From the NCBI RefSeq assembly GCF_022009635.1, contig NZ_CP091716.1, positions 3,425,001-3,489,000 on the forward strand: a stretch of DNA of 64,000 nucleotides, given 5' to 3'. The notes beneath the pieces were generated by a model. That model had not been told where the DNA came from. It searched no databases and saw only the letters and a list, made by a program, of their open reading frames with translations. The translations under genes were made by a program, and so were the position numbers. Every line of letters begins with the position of its first letter. The first letter of the stretch is position 1. Positions 34,571 through 44,707 of this stretch are shown here, in pieces. Source of the DNA: Variovorax paradoxus (GTDB lineage Bacteria > Pseudomonadota > Gammaproteobacteria > Burkholderiales > Burkholderiaceae_C).

Positions 34571-37500
34571 ATGTTTGTTCACCTGCGCCTGCACACCGAG
34601 TTTTCCGTCGTCGACGGCACCAACCGAATCGATGAAGCCATCAAGGCCGCGGCTGCCGACAAGCAGCCCGCACTGGCCATCACCGACCTGAACAACCTGT
34701 TCGGGGCGGTCAAGTTCTACAAGCAGGGGCGGGGCAAGGGCGTCAAGCCGGTCATTGGCGCCGAAATCTTCATCGACGGGCTGGGCAAGGAGCCCGGCGC
34801 GCTGACCCGCATCGTGCTGCTGGTGCAGAGCATGGAGGGTTATCTGAACCTTTCCGAGCTGCTGGCGCGGGCCTGGACGCAGAACGTGGCGCGCGGCCAG
34901 TCGCAGGCCGCCTGCAAGCTGGAGTGGGTGCAGGAGCTGTCGGGCGGGCTGATCGCGCTGTCGGGCGCGCAGGCCGGGCCGCTGGGCCAGCCGCTGCTGC
35001 AAGGGCAGGGCGAGCGCGCGGCCGAACTCGCGCTGCAGCTGGCGGGGATTTTTCCGCACCGCTTCTACATCGAGCTGCAGCGCGCCGGTCGTCCCGAGGA
35101 CGAGCCGCATGTCATTGCCGCGGTGCAGCTTGCCGCAAGGCTCAAGCTGCCGGTGGTGGCGACGCACCCGGTGCAGTTCGCGGCCCGCGAAGACTACGAG
35201 GCGCACGAGGCGCGCGTGTGCATTTCCGAGGGCGAGATTCTGGGCAACCCGCGTCGCGTGCGCCGCTTCACCGAAGAGCAGTACTTCAAGTCGACCGCCG
35301 AAATGCAGGCGCTCTTTGCCGACGTGCCGAGCGCGCTGGCCAACACGGTCGAGATCGCCAAGCGCTGCAACCTGACGCTGGTGCTGGGCAAGCCGCAGCT
35401 GCCGGACTTTCCGACGCCGTTCATCAGCGAGGGCGTGCGCATGCCCATCGACGACTTCTTCCGCCAGGAGTCGTTCGAGGGCCTGGAGATGCGCCTGAGG
35501 CACCTGTACCCCGACGAGGCCAAGCGCGAAGCGCAGCGCGCGCGCTATGTGGAACGGCTTGAGTTCGAGATCAACACCATCCTGAACATGGGGTTCCCGG
35601 GCTACTTCCTGATCGTGGGCGACTTCATCAAGTGGGCCAAGGAAAACGGCTGCCCGGTGGGCCCGGGCCGGGGCTCGGGCGCCGGCTCGCTGGTGGCCTA
35701 TGCGCTGAAGATCACCGACCTGGACCCGCTCGAATACAAGCTGCTGTTCGAACGTTTCCTGAACCCCGAACGCGTTTCGATGCCCGACTTCGACATCGAC
35801 TTCTGCCAGGGCAACCGCGACCGCGTGATCGACTACGTGAAGGACAAGTACGGCCGCAACGCCGTGAGCCAGATCGCCACCTTCGGCACCATGGCCGCGC
35901 GAGCGGCCATCCGCGACGTGGGCCGCGTGCTCGACATGAGCTATATGTTCTGCGACGGCATCAGCAAGCTGATTCCGAACAAGCCCGGCATGTCGGTGAC
36001 GCTGCAGTACCCGCCCGAGAAGAAGATCGAAGGCGACAAGAACAACTACGCCATCGAGATGGAGCCGCAGCTCGCGGAGCGCATCGAGAAGGAAGAAGAA
36101 GTGAGGATGCTGGTCGAGCTCGCGCAGAAGCTCGAAGGCATGACCCGAAACATCGGCATGCACGCCGGGGGCGTGCTCATCGCGCCGGGCAAGCTCACCG
36201 ACTTCTGCCCGCTCTACCAGCAGCCCGGCAGCGAATCGGCCGTGAGCCAGTACGACAAGGACGACGTCGAAGCCATCGGCCTCGTGAAGTTCGACTTCTT
36301 GGGTCTTGCCACGCTCACCATCCTGGAGATTGCGCGCGAGTTCATCATGAAGCGCCACAAGGGCCAGGAGAACTTCGCGTTCGAAAACATACCGCTGAAC
36401 GACGCGGCCACCTACCGGCTGTTCTCCGAAGGCACGACCGAGGCGGTGTTCCAGTTCGAATCGCGCGGCATGCAGGGCATGCTGAAGGATGCGCGTCCCA
36501 CGCGGCTGGAAGACCTGATCGCGCTGAACGCGCTGTACCGACCGGGCCCGATGGACCTGATTCCCAGCTTCGTGGCGCGCAAGCACGGCCGCGAAGAAGT
36601 GGAGTATCCGCACCCGGCCGTGGCCGAGATGCTCTCCGAGACCTACGGGATCATGGTCTACCAGGAGCAGGTGATGCAGACCGCGCAGATCCTGGGCGGC
36701 TACTCGCTCGGCGGCGCCGACTTGCTGCGCCGCGCGATGGGCAAGAAAAAGCTCGAGGAAATGGCCGAGCACCGCGAGAAGTTCCGCGCGGGCGCACTTG
36801 CCACGCACGGCATCGTGCAGGACAAGGCCGACGAAATCTTCGACTTGATGGAGAAGTTCGCGGGCTACGGTTTCAACAAGTCGCACGCCGCCGCCTACTC
36901 GCTGCTGGCGTATCACACGGGCTGGCTCAAGGTTCACTACACGGCCGAGTTCTTCTGCGCCAACATGACCGTGGAAATGGACGACACGGACAAGCTCAAG
37001 CTCCTGTTCGAAGACGCCCAGAAAAACTTCGGCATCACCTTCGAGCCGCCGGACGTGAACCGCGGCAACTACCGCTTCGAGCCCGTGACCGACCGCGTCA
37101 TTCGCTACGGGCTGGGCGCCGTCAAGGGCACGGGCCAGCTCGCGGTCGAGGCCGTGGTGCGGGCGCGCGAAGAGGGCGGCCCGTTCAAGAGCCTGTTCGA
37201 CTTCTGCGTGCGCATCGACCGTCAGCGCATCAACAAGCGCACGGTGGAAGCGCTCATCAAGGCCGGCGCCTTCGACGCCATCCAGCAGAACCGCGCGTCG
37301 CTGATCGCCTCGGTCGACCGTGCCTTCGAATTTGCCATTGCCACCGCGGCCAACGCCTCGCAGGTCGACATCTTCGGCGACTGCGAGCACGGCTCGGCCA
37401 CCGCGGAGCCCGACCTGGTCGACGCCACGCCGTGGGGCGTGAAGGAGCGCCTGACGCTCGAGAAAACGGCCGTGGGCTTCTACCTGTCGGGCCACCTGTT

Positions 37501-38089
37501 CGACGAGGTCTCGCACGAAGTGCGGCGCTTCTGCAAGCGCGAGATCGGTGACCTGCTCGACAGCCGCGACCAGCAGGTCATTGCCGGCATCGTGAGCGAC
37601 TTCCGCGTGATCAACGGCCAGCGCGGCCGGCTGGCGATCTTCAAGCTCGACGACAAGTCGGACGCGATCGACGCCACCGCCGACGAGGCGCTCATCAACG
37701 CCAACCGCAACACGCTGAAGGACGACGAGCTCGTCATCGTCAGCGGCAGGCTGCAACCGGCGCGCGGCGGCTTCGAGGCGCGCTTCCAGGTGCAGCAGGT
37801 GTGGGACCTCGCCACGGCGCGCTGCCGCTTCGGCAAGTTCCTGCGCGTGGCGGTGAACGGCAAGGCGCCCGACATCGCGCGCCTGATCAAGGACTTTCCG
37901 CCGCGCACCGAGCAGACCGAGGTCGGCGACCTGATCCAGGGCCTGCCGGTGCGGCTGTCGATGGCGCGCGGCGGCGCGCAGGTCGAGCTGCAACTGGGCG
38001 AGCGCGCCAAGTTCTTCCCGACCGATGCGGCGCTTGCCAGCTGGACCGCGCAGGCGGAAGCGGGCAAGGCGCAGATCGTTTACGACTGA
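34571..38089 (+). CDS. dnaE: DNA polymerase III alpha subunit
   Basis: 1172 residues, normal for DnaE1. It is the replicative polymerase. The PHP domain is at the N-terminus ([16 protein letters not shown], first His ligands at 4 and 8). The polymerase active site has MPDFDIDFC at 404-412 with the catalytic aspartates, [12 protein letters not shown] with Asp575, and [18 protein letters not shown] upstream. The tandem helix-hairpin-helix and OB-fold ([24 protein letters not shown]) follow. The ATG at 34571 lacks a Shine-Dalgarno. The convergent ftsI-like gene begins 25 bp past its stop, with GCCCC-N6-GGGGC at 38099-38114 between, a weak hairpin with no T-run. Confidence 0.97.
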   Translation: MFVHLRLHTEFSVVDGTNRIDEAIKAAAADKQPALAITDLNNLFGAVKFYKQGRGKGVKPVIGAEIFIDGLGKEPGALTRIVLLVQSMEGYLNLSELLARAWTQNVARGQSQAACKLEWVQELSGGLIALSGAQAGPLGQPLLQGQGERAAELALQLAGIFPHRFYIELQRAGRPEDEPHVIAAVQLAARLKLPVVATHPVQFAAREDYEAHEARVCISEGEILGNPRRVRRFTEEQYFKSTAEMQALFADVPSALANTVEIAKRCNLTLVLGKPQLPDFPTPFISEGVRMPIDDFFRQESFEGLEMRLRHLYPDEAKREAQRARYVERLEFEINTILNMGFPGYFLIVGDFIKWAKENGCPVGPGRGSGAGSLVAYALKITDLDPLEYKLLFERFLNPERVSMPDFDIDFCQGNRDRVIDYVKDKYGRNAVSQIATFGTMAARAAIRDVGRVLDMSYMFCDGISKLIPNKPGMSVTLQYPPEKKIEGDKNNYAIEMEPQLAERIEKEEEVRMLVELAQKLEGMTRNIGMHAGGVLIAPGKLTDFCPLYQQPGSESAVSQYDKDDVEAIGLVKFDFLGLATLTILEIAREFIMKRHKGQENFAFENIPLNDAATYRLFSEGTTEAVFQFESRGMQGMLKDARPTRLEDLIALNALYRPGPMDLIPSFVARKHGREEVEYPHPAVAEMLSETYGIMVYQEQVMQTAQILGGYSLGGADLLRRAMGKKKLEEMAEHREKFRAGALATHGIVQDKADEIFDLMEKFAGYGFNKSHAAAYSLLAYHTGWLKVHYTAEFFCANMTVEMDDTDKLKLLFEDAQKNFGITFEPPDVNRGNYRFEPVTDRVIRYGLGAVKGTGQLAVEAVVRAREEGGPFKSLFDFCVRIDRQRINKRTVEALIKAGAFDAIQQNRASLIASVDRAFEFAIATAANASQVDIFGDCEHGSATAEPDLVDATPWGVKERLTLEKTAVGFYLSGHLFDEVSHEVRRFCKREIGDLLDSRDQQVIAGIVSDFRVINGQRGRLAIFKLDDKSDAIDATADEALINANRNTLKDDELVIVSGRLQPARGGFEARFQVQQVWDLATARCRFGKFLRVAVNGKAPDIARLIKDFPPRTEQTEVGDLIQGLPVRLSMARGGAQVELQLGERAKFFPTDAALASWTAQAEAGKAQIVYD

Positions 38090-38114
38090 GCCTCTGGCGC
38101 CCCGGAAAAGGGGC

Positions 38115-39845
38115 TCAGTGCGACAGCGGCGCCACCGCCAGGTCCGGCACCACGTTCATGATGCGCAGCGTCTGCTGCACCACCTGGCTGAACACCGGCG
38201 CCGCGACCAGGCCGCCGAAGTACTTGCCGGCGCTGGGCTCGTCGATCATCACCGCGACGATGATGCGCGGCTTGTCGATGGGCGACATGCCGGTGTACCA
38301 GGCGCGGTACTTGTTGCTCGCGTAGCCCTTGCCGACCTGCTTGTGCGCGGTGCCGGTCTTGCCGCCCACCGAGTAGCCCACCGTCTGCGCTAGCGGCGCG
38401 GTGCCGCCGGGCGCGGCGGCCAGGTGCATCATCTGCCGCACCTCGCTCGCGACCGTGGGCGAGAACACCTGCACGCCGGCCGGCTCCTCGCCGTTGTTCT
38501 TCAAAAGGCTCACCGGGATCACCTCGCCGTCGTGCGCGAAGGCCGTGTAGGCGTGCGCGATCTGGAACAGCGAGGCCGACAGGCCGTAGCCGTAGGACAT
38601 GGTGGCCTGCTCGATCGGGCGCCATGACTTCCATGGGCGCAGCCGCCCGGTCACGGCGCCGGGAAAGGGCGTCTGCGGCTTCTGGCCCAGGCCCACCGCG
38701 GTGAGCGAGTTCCACATTTCCTGCGCCGACATGCGCTGCGAGATCTTGGTGGCGCCCACGTTGCTGGATTTCTGGATCACGCCCTGCACCGTGAGCACGC
38801 CGAAGTTCTCGTCGTCGTGAATGGTCGCGCCCGAGACGGTGATGCGCCCGGGGTTGGTGTCGATGATGGTGTTGGGCGTGACGCGGCCCAGCTGCAGCGC
38901 GGTGGCGACGGTGATGGGCTTCATGGTCGAGCCGGGCTCGAACACGTCGGTCATGGCGCGGTTGCGCAACTGCTCGCCCGTGAGGTTGCGGCGGTCGTTG
39001 GGGTCGTAGCTGGGGTAGTTGGCCATGGCCAGCAGTTCGCCGGTACGGGCATCGACCACCACCACGCTGCCTGCGCGCGCCTTGTTGGCGACCACGGCGT
39101 CGCGGATCTTCTCGTAGGCCACGAACTGCACGCGGTCGTCGATGCTCAGCTGAATGTCGTGGCCCTCGGTGGGCGGCACCTGGTCTTCGGTGTCCTCGAC
39201 GATGTGGCCCAGCCGGTCCTTGAGCACGTGGCGCGAGCCGGACTTGCCGGCCAGCTCCTGGTTGAAGGCCAGCTCGATGCCTTCCTGGCCCACGTCTTCC
39301 ACGTTGGTGAAGCCGGCCAGGTGGGCGGCGGCCTCGCCCTCGGGGTACTGGCGGCGGTAGTCGCGGCGCAGGTAGATGCCCTTGAGATTGAGCGCAGCCA
39401 CTTCCTTAGCAATCGACTGGTCGACCTGGCGCTTGATCCAGACAAAGCTCTTGTCCTCGTCCTCCAGCTTCTTGTCGAGTTCCTTCTGCGGCATGCCCAG
39501 CAGCTTGGCCACCTGCTGGAGCTTGGCCAGCACCGCGGGGTCGTCGCGCTCGATGTCCTCGGGAATGGCCCAGATGCTGGGTGCCGGAATGTCCGAGGCC
39601 AGGATCAGCCCGTTGCGGTCGAGGATGCGGCCCCGGTTGGCCGGCAGCTCCAGCGTGCGCTGGTAGCGCACTTCGCCCTGGTGCTGGAAGAAGTCGTTGT
39701 TGAAGATCTGTACGTACGAGGCCCGGGCCGCCAGCAGCACGAAGCCGAAGGCAATGCTGGCCACGATGAACTTGCTGCGCCAGACGGGGGTGGGGCTGGC
39801 AAGGAGCGGACTGCTGCCGTAGCGGATGCGGCCGTTGGGATTCAT
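38115..39845 (-). CDS. ftsI: FtsI/PBP2-type peptidoglycan D,D-transpeptidase (stand-alone copy)
   Basis: 576 residues. One N-terminal membrane anchor (about 24-42), a class B PBP dimerisation domain, then the transpeptidase domain with EPGSTMK (nucleophile Ser306, Lys309), KSSN (Ser360-Ser361-Asn362) and KTGT (496-499). All catalytic motifs are intact. It crosslinks septal peptidoglycan. In this lineage ftsI normally lies in the mraZ-ftsL-mur division cluster, but the neighbours here are dnaE and tolA, so this is either a second copy or a displaced one. A perfect 11-bp stem-loop is 18 bp upstream of the start. Confidence 0.9.
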   Translation of the reverse strand: MNPNGRIRYGSSPLLASPTPVWRSKFIVASIAFGFVLLAARASYVQIFNNDFFQHQGEVRYQRTLELPANRGRILDRNGLILASDIPAPSIWAIPEDIERDDPAVLAKLQQVAKLLGMPQKELDKKLEDEDKSFVWIKRQVDQSIAKEVAALNLKGIYLRRDYRRQYPEGEAAAHLAGFTNVEDVGQEGIELAFNQELAGKSGSRHVLKDRLGHIVEDTEDQVPPTEGHDIQLSIDDRVQFVAYEKIRDAVVANKARAGSVVVVDARTGELLAMANYPSYDPNDRRNLTGEQLRNRAMTDVFEPGSTMKPITVATALQLGRVTPNTIIDTNPGRITVSGATIHDDENFGVLTVQGVIQKSSNVGATKISQRMSAQEMWNSLTAVGLGQKPQTPFPGAVTGRLRPWKSWRPIEQATMSYGYGLSASLFQIAHAYTAFAHDGEVIPVSLLKNNGEEPAGVQVFSPTVASEVRQMMHLAAAPGGTAPLAQTVGYSVGGKTGTAHKQVGKGYASNKYRAWYTGMSPIDKPRIIVAVMIDEPSAGKYFGGLVAAPVFSQVVQQTLRIMNVVPDLAVAPLSH

Positions 39846-39862
39846 GAGCCCTGATTATCGAG

Positions 39863-39890
39863 CTCCGGGTGACGTGCAAGTCACCCGGAG
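39863..39890. terminator. Perfect 11-bp stem-loop between tolA and ftsI
   Basis: CTCCGGGTGAC-GTGCAA-GTCACCCGGAG. On the minus strand it is 44 bp after the tolA stop and 18 bp before the ftsI start, with no T-run after it, so it may be a Rho-type terminator, a processing site or a leader hairpin controlling ftsI. A T-rich stretch (GTTTTCTT) follows it only on the plus strand. Confidence 0.6.
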
Positions 39891-39934
39891 AGGGCCCGTT
39901 TTCTTAGCTGCGCGTTAGCAGGCGCACGAAGAGG

Positions 39935-40858
39935 TCAGCGCTTGGGCCGCAGCGACACGATGAGTGACGGGAAGATGCGCCCGTCGGTGTCGCGCGGCAG
40001 CTTGTCGGTCTTGCGCAGGCCGCGCTCGGCCGCGTCGTCCCAGCCCGGCAGGCCGCTCGACTTGCTGAGCTTGACGCCGACGATGGTGCCGTCGGGTGCC
40101 AGGCTCACCTCGAACTCCGCCGCCGGGTTGCCGTTCACGGTGTCGGCATCGGGGAAGGTGATGTTCGGGCGAACCGCCGCCGCGATGCGGCCTGCATAGC
40201 CGCTGGACGGACCCGACGAGCGCATGGCCGTGCCCTTGGAGTCGTCGCTGCCGCTGGCGCCGGCCAGGCCCTGCATGCGCTTGAGCGTGGCGGCACGGTC
40301 GGCGGCTGCCTGTTTCGCGGCCGCCTCGGCCTTCTTGGCTTCAGCCTGCTTGGCCTCGGCCGCGTCCTGCTGCTTCTTCTGCTCGGCCAGCTTCTGCTGC
40401 TGTTCCTTCTTGCGCTGGGCTTCGTCCTCGGCGCGCTGCTTGGCCTCGAGCTCCTTCTTCTTCTGCAGCTGCTGTTGCTGCTGGAGCTCGCGCTCTTTCT
40501 GTTCCTTCTGCTCCTTGAGCTTCTTCTCGCGCTCCAGGGCAATGTCGGGTGCCTTGGGTGCGGGCGCGGGCTCTGGCGCCTTGGCCACGGGCGGAGGAGG
40601 CGGCGCCGGGGCGGGTGGTGGCGGCGCGGGTACGGGAGCCGGCGCCTCCGGTGCCTGCAGGCGGGGCGCCGCCTGCTGCACCGTGGACGACCACAGCTCC
40701 GCGTCGACCGCGCCTTCGTCGGCCTCGCTTTTCCAGCGCACGCCCCAGGTGAGCGCGGCGATCAGCAGGCCGTGGGCGATGAGGGCCAGCACGACGGCGC
40801 GCGGCGTGCCGCGCTGCGGCGGCGGCGCGAACTCGGGGCGATCCAGTGCGAGCGACAT
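39935..40858 (-). CDS. tolA: Cell envelope integrity protein TolA
   Basis: 307 residues. One membrane helix near the N-terminus (about 20-40), a proline-rich linker (about 65-100, APAPVPAPPPPAPAPPPPPV), a long Lys/Glu/Gln/Ala coiled coil (about 105-200, EREKKLKEQKEQKERELQQQ and similar) and a C-terminal TonB/TolA-like domain (about 220-305, YAGRIAAAVRPNITFPD). TolA links the TolQR motor to the outer membrane during constriction. It starts 3 bp after tolR. No tolB or pal follows. Confidence 0.92.
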   Translation of the reverse strand: MSLALDRPEFAPPPQRGTPRAVVLALIAHGLLIAALTWGVRWKSEADEGAVDAELWSSTVQQAAPRLQAPEAPAPVPAPPPPAPAPPPPPVAKAPEPAPAPKAPDIALEREKKLKEQKEQKERELQQQQQLQKKKELEAKQRAEDEAQRKKEQQQKLAEQKKQQDAAEAKQAEAKKAEAAAKQAAADRAATLKRMQGLAGASGSDDSKGTAMRSSGPSSGYAGRIAAAVRPNITFPDADTVNGNPAAEFEVSLAPDGTIVGVKLSKSSGLPGWDDAAERGLRKTDKLPRDTDGRIFPSLIVSLRPKR

Positions 40859-40861
40859 GCC

Positions 40862-41299
<438 letters not shown>

Positions 41300-41314
41300 G
41301 CGTCGCGCCTCCGC

Positions 41315-42037
41315 TCAGCGGTTGGCCGGAGCCGTCGACGAAGCGGCGCCGCCGGCGTTCGGGCTGGCCGAGAGGTTGCGCTGCAGGATGTTGGAGAACT
41401 CCTCGATGTAGGTCTCCAGTGCAATGGCGATCTTGTCGATCTCGCGGGCAAAGCGGTTGTAGCCGACCACCGCGGGAATCGCGGCGAACAGGCCGATGGC
41501 GGTGGCCACCAGCGCTTCGGCGATGCCGGGGGCCACGGTGGCCAGTGTCACCTGCGTGAGGGCGGCCAGGCCGGTGAAGGCATGCATGATCCCCCAGACC
41601 GTGCCGAACAGGCCCACATAAGGAGAGACCGAACCCACGGTGGCGAGGAACGAGAGGTTCTGCTCGGCTGCATCCAGCTCGCGCTGGAAGCTCGCGCGCA
41701 TCGCGCGGCGGGCGCCGTCGAGCAGCGTGGCGGGATCGCTCACATGGCGCTCGCGCAGCTTTTGGTACTCGCGCATGCCGGAGGCGAAGATGCGCTCCAT
41801 GGGGCCGGCGAACTTGGCGTTCTGCGCGGCCGAGGCAAACAGTTCGTTGAGGCTGGTGCCTGACCAGAACTCGCGCTCGAAGTCATCGTTGAGCGCGCGC
41901 ATGCGGCGCAGCGCGAAGTATTTGCGGATGATCGCCGCCCAACTCGCGATCGAGACGATCACCAGCAGCAGCACGACCAGTTGCACCACGAAGCTCGCAT
42001 GGAGCAGGAGATTGATGATTGATAGATCTTGGTTCAT
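41315..42037 (-). CDS. tolQ: Tol-Pal system motor subunit TolQ
   Basis: 240 residues from the ATG at 42037. Three hydrophobic segments: about 14-38 (FVVQLVVLLLVIVSIASW), 130-155 and 165-195 (VGSVSPYVGLFGTVWGIMHAF and PGIAEALVATAIGLFAAIPAVVGYN), the standard MotA/TolQ/ExbB layout. It starts by an ATGA overlap with ybgC. The upstream open frame is antisense noise. It forms the inner-membrane motor with TolR. Confidence 0.94.
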   Translation of the reverse strand: MNQDLSIINLLLHASFVVQLVVLLLVIVSIASWAAIIRKYFALRRMRALNDDFEREFWSGTSLNELFASAAQNAKFAGPMERIFASGMREYQKLRERHVSDPATLLDGARRAMRASFQRELDAAEQNLSFLATVGSVSPYVGLFGTVWGIMHAFTGLAALTQVTLATVAPGIAEALVATAIGLFAAIPAVVGYNRFAREIDKIAIALETYIEEFSNILQRNLSASPNAGGAASSTAPANR

Positions 42038-42492
42038 GGCTTGATAGGTTGAGTCATGGAGCCGGTGTAGCGCTCGAGGGTTCCCGTGACTTGTTTCGGT
42101 ATGCGCGCTGGACGCAGGGTGGCGGCGTCCACCCAGCCGATGCGGATCGTGCCTTCGCACAACAAGACGGGTGCCGGGGCACCGGTACGCTCTTGCTCTG
42201 TTTTTGATAGCACGCGCTGACCGATTATCAACGAGGCGGTGCCCAATTGTTGAAGATCGGCTGTAACCAGGAGTTCATCGTCGAGCCGGGAAGGGCGATG
42301 GTATTTGAGCTGCGTTTCGCTCACCACGAACTGGCCGCCCGTTTCCTCGCGCAGCTTGCGCTGTTCGACGCCCAGCGAGCGCAGCCATTCGGTGCGGCCG
42401 CGCTCCATGAACTTCAGGTAGTTGGCATAGAACACGATGCCGCCGGCGTCGGTGTCTTCCCAGTAGACGCGAAGCGGGAACGCGTAGCTCAT
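42034..42492 (-). CDS. ybgC: Acyl-CoA thioesterase YbgC
   Basis: 152 residues. The hotdog-fold motif of 4-hydroxybenzoyl-CoA thioesterases is clear: VYWEDTDAGGIVFYANYLKFMERGRTEWL, with the catalytic Asp in DTDAGG. YbgC is regularly the first gene of the tol cluster and acts on short or acyl-ACP-linked thioesters, interacting with phospholipid synthesis. It overlaps the aminotransferase gene (ATGA, 42489-42492) and tolQ (ATGA, 42034-42037). Confidence 0.94.
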   Translation of the reverse strand: MSYAFPLRVYWEDTDAGGIVFYANYLKFMERGRTEWLRSLGVEQRKLREETGGQFVVSETQLKYHRPSRLDDELLVTADLQQLGTASLIIGQRVLSKTEQERTGAPAPVLLCEGTIRIGWVDAATLRPARIPKQVTGTLERYTGSMTQPIKP

Positions 42493-43685
42493 GAGGCCGC
42501 GGTCTCGGCCATGGCCCGCAGGCGCTCGATGGATTCCTGCAGGTGCGCCATCGAACTCGCGGTGGAGAAGCGGATGAACTTGCCGGTCTCGGCCGTGCCG
42601 AAGTCGCGGCCTGGCGTCACGGCCACATGGGCGCGCTTCATGGTCTCGAAGGCGAAGTCCCAGCTGCCCGAGATGCCGAGCTTTTCGGCGAAGCCGGTGC
42701 AGTCGGCCCAGGCATAGAAGGCGCCGTCGGGCATCACGGGTACGTTCAGACCCAGCGCGTTCAGCTGCGGAATGAACCAGTCGCGGCGCGCCTTGAATTC
42801 GGCGCGGCGGCGCTCGTACTCGGCGATGCTCTCGTCTTCGAAGCAGGCGAGCGCCGCGTACTGCGACACCGTGCTCGCGCAGATGAAGAGGTTCTGTGCC
42901 AGGCGCTCGACCACCGGTACCAGCACTTCGGGCACCACCAGCCAGCCAAGGCGCCAGCCGGTCATGTTGAAGTACTTGCTGAAGCTGTTGATGCTGATGA
43001 CGTTGTCGTCGATGGCCAGCGCCGTCTGCCCGAAGGCGTCGTCGTAGGAAAGGCCGAGGTAGATCTCGTCGATCAGCGTGATGCCGCCGCGCTGCGACAC
43101 CACCTCGTGGATGCGGCGCAGCTCGTCGGGCGCGATCGAGGTGCCGGTCGGGTTCGACGGCGAGGCCAGCAGCACGCCGCGCGTCTTGTCGGTCCAGGCG
43201 GCCTCGACCTTGGCGGCGGTGAGCTGGTAGCGCTCTTCGGCCGTGGTCGGCACCAGCACGGCCTTGCCGTCCGCCGCGCTCACGAAGTGGCGGTTGCACG
43301 GATAGCTCGGGTCGGGCATCAGGATCTCGTCGCCCGATTCGATCAGCGCGAGGCAGGCCAGCTGCAACGCGGCCGACGCCCCGGCGGTGATGACGATGCG
43401 GCGGGCCGGCACGTCGACGTTGAATCGCTGGCGATACCAGGCGCTGATGCGCTCGCGCAGGTGGTCCAGGCCGGTGGCCTGCGTGTATTGAGTGGCGCCG
43501 GCGCGTACGGCGCGGGCCGCGGCTTCCTGCACCAGCGGCGGGGCGGTGAAGTCGGGTTCGCCGATGTTCAGGAAGATCATCGGCTGGTCGGTGTGGGCGA
43601 CTTCGCGCGCCAAAGCACCCGCGGCTTTCGCCACCTCCATCACATAGAAGGGCTCGATGCGCTGCGCGCGCGTCGAGATCCTCAT
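42489..43685 (-). CDS. Class I/II pyridoxal-phosphate aminotransferase
   Basis: 398 residues. The fold type I signatures are ASPSNPTG (about 174-181), LIDEIYLG (Asp near 206) and the PLP lysine in [15 protein letters not shown] (Lys237), with RFSTASS carrying the substrate-binding Arg at the C-terminus. It resembles aspartate/aromatic aminotransferases of the AspC-like group; the substrate is not decided. It is embedded between nusB and ybgC by ATGA overlaps on both sides, so it is transcribed with them. Confidence 0.92.
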   Translation of the reverse strand: MRISTRAQRIEPFYVMEVAKAAGALAREVAHTDQPMIFLNIGEPDFTAPPLVQEAAARAVRAGATQYTQATGLDHLRERISAWYRQRFNVDVPARRIVITAGASAALQLACLALIESGDEILMPDPSYPCNRHFVSAADGKAVLVPTTAEERYQLTAAKVEAAWTDKTRGVLLASPSNPTGTSIAPDELRRIHEVVSQRGGITLIDEIYLGLSYDDAFGQTALAIDDNVISINSFSKYFNMTGWRLGWLVVPEVLVPVVERLAQNLFICASTVSQYAALACFEDESIAEYERRRAEFKARRDWFIPQLNALGLNVPVMPDGAFYAWADCTGFAEKLGISGSWDFAFETMKRAHVAVTPGRDFGTAETGKFIRFSTASSMAHLQESIERLRAMAETAAS

Positions 43686-44239
43686 GCCTTGGCTTTCCCT
43701 GAAGCCCGATCGGCTTCCACCTCAAGTGGGCGCAACTGCGGTGCCAGGCCATTCAGCACGGCGTTCACGTACTTGTGGCCGTCGGTGCCGCCGAATTCCT
43801 TGGCAAGCTCGATGCACTCGTTGAGCACCACGCGCCACGGCACGTCGAGGCAGTTCTGGAATTCGTACACGCCGATCCACATCACGGCGTGCTCGATGGG
43901 CGAGATTTCCTCGAACTTGCGGTCCAGCAGCGGGCGGATCAGCGCGTCGAGTTGCTCGGCGCCTTCGATCGAGCCGTGCAGCAGGGCGTCGTAATGCAGC
44001 GCGTCGGCCTTGTGGAAGCCGGCGAGGTCGCGCGTGAAGTGGTCGATGTCGGTCGGGTCGTTGCGGCCCACCAGGTGCTGGTAGAGCGCCTGCAGAGCGA
44101 ACTCGCGTGCGCGGCTGCGGTTCGACTTGGCCGAAGCCTTGCGCGCGCCGGTGCTCGTGAGGCCGACGCGCGACTGGCGCGGCTTGCCGCCGTCGGCGGG
44201 CTTCGCGGGCTTGAGGGGCTTGGAGGTGTCTTCGGTCAT
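43682..44239 (-). CDS. nusB: Transcription antitermination factor NusB
   Basis: 185 residues, longer than the 139 of E. coli NusB because of a basic N-terminal extension (about 1-45, [20 protein letters not shown] and similar). The all-helical core has [17 protein letters not shown] and the C-terminal [29 protein letters not shown]. NusB with NusE binds boxA RNA in rRNA antitermination. Overlaps ribH and the aminotransferase gene by ATGA. The ribH-nusB order is conserved widely. Confidence 0.95.
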   Translation of the reverse strand: MTEDTSKPLKPAKPADGGKPRQSRVGLTSTGARKASAKSNRSRAREFALQALYQHLVGRNDPTDIDHFTRDLAGFHKADALHYDALLHGSIEGAEQLDALIRPLLDRKFEEISPIEHAVMWIGVYEFQNCLDVPWRVVLNECIELAKEFGGTDGHKYVNAVLNGLAPQLRPLEVEADRASGKAKA

Positions 44240-44700
44240 GAAAGGGTGGCCAGCAGTTGCGCCATCTCGACCGCCACGCGGGCCGCGTCGCGGCCCTTGT
44301 CGGTCTGCCGGGCAACGGCTTGCTCGAGGTTTTCGGTGGTGAGGATCGCGTTGGCGATGGGAAGTCGGTAGTCGAGCGCGACGCGGCTCACGCTGGCGCC
44401 CGATTCGTTGGCCACCAGTTCGAAGTGGTAGGTCTCGCCGCGGATGATGCAGCCCAGCGCCACCAGCGCGTGGTAGCCGCCGCGCTCGGCGAGCGCCTGC
44501 AGCGCCACCGGCACTTCGAGCGCGCCGGGCACCTGCAGGTGATGGATGTCGTTGGCAGCCACGCCCAGTGCCTCGAGTTCCGAGAGGCAGGCCGAGGCCA
44601 GCGCGTCGGTGATGTCGGCGTTGAAGCGCGCCTGCACGATGCCGATGCGCAGGCCTTTTCCGTTGAGTGGCGTGTTCTCGCCCTTGTTTGCGCCTTGCAT
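44236..44700 (-). CDS. ribH: 6,7-dimethyl-8-ribityllumazine synthase
   Basis: 154 residues from the ATG at 44700 (a TTG at 44733 lies in ribBA). Catalyses the penultimate riboflavin step. Motifs: [53 protein letters not shown] and the phosphate-binding region around [12 protein letters not shown]. It begins 7 bp after the ribBA stop and overlaps nusB. Confidence 0.96.
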   Translation of the reverse strand: MQGANKGENTPLNGKGLRIGIVQARFNADITDALASACLSELEALGVAANDIHHLQVPGALEVPVALQALAERGGYHALVALGCIIRGETYHFELVANESGASVSRVALDYRLPIANAILTTENLEQAVARQTDKGRDAARVAVEMAQLLATLS

Positions 44701-44707
44701 GGTCTGG

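Noticed and set aside
34535..37993. Open frame of over 1100 codons on the minus strand opposite dnaE
   Set aside because: Its product is a His/Val/Arg/Leu-rich mirror of dnaE with no domain, and dnaE shows every polymerase motif. High GC keeps antisense frames open.
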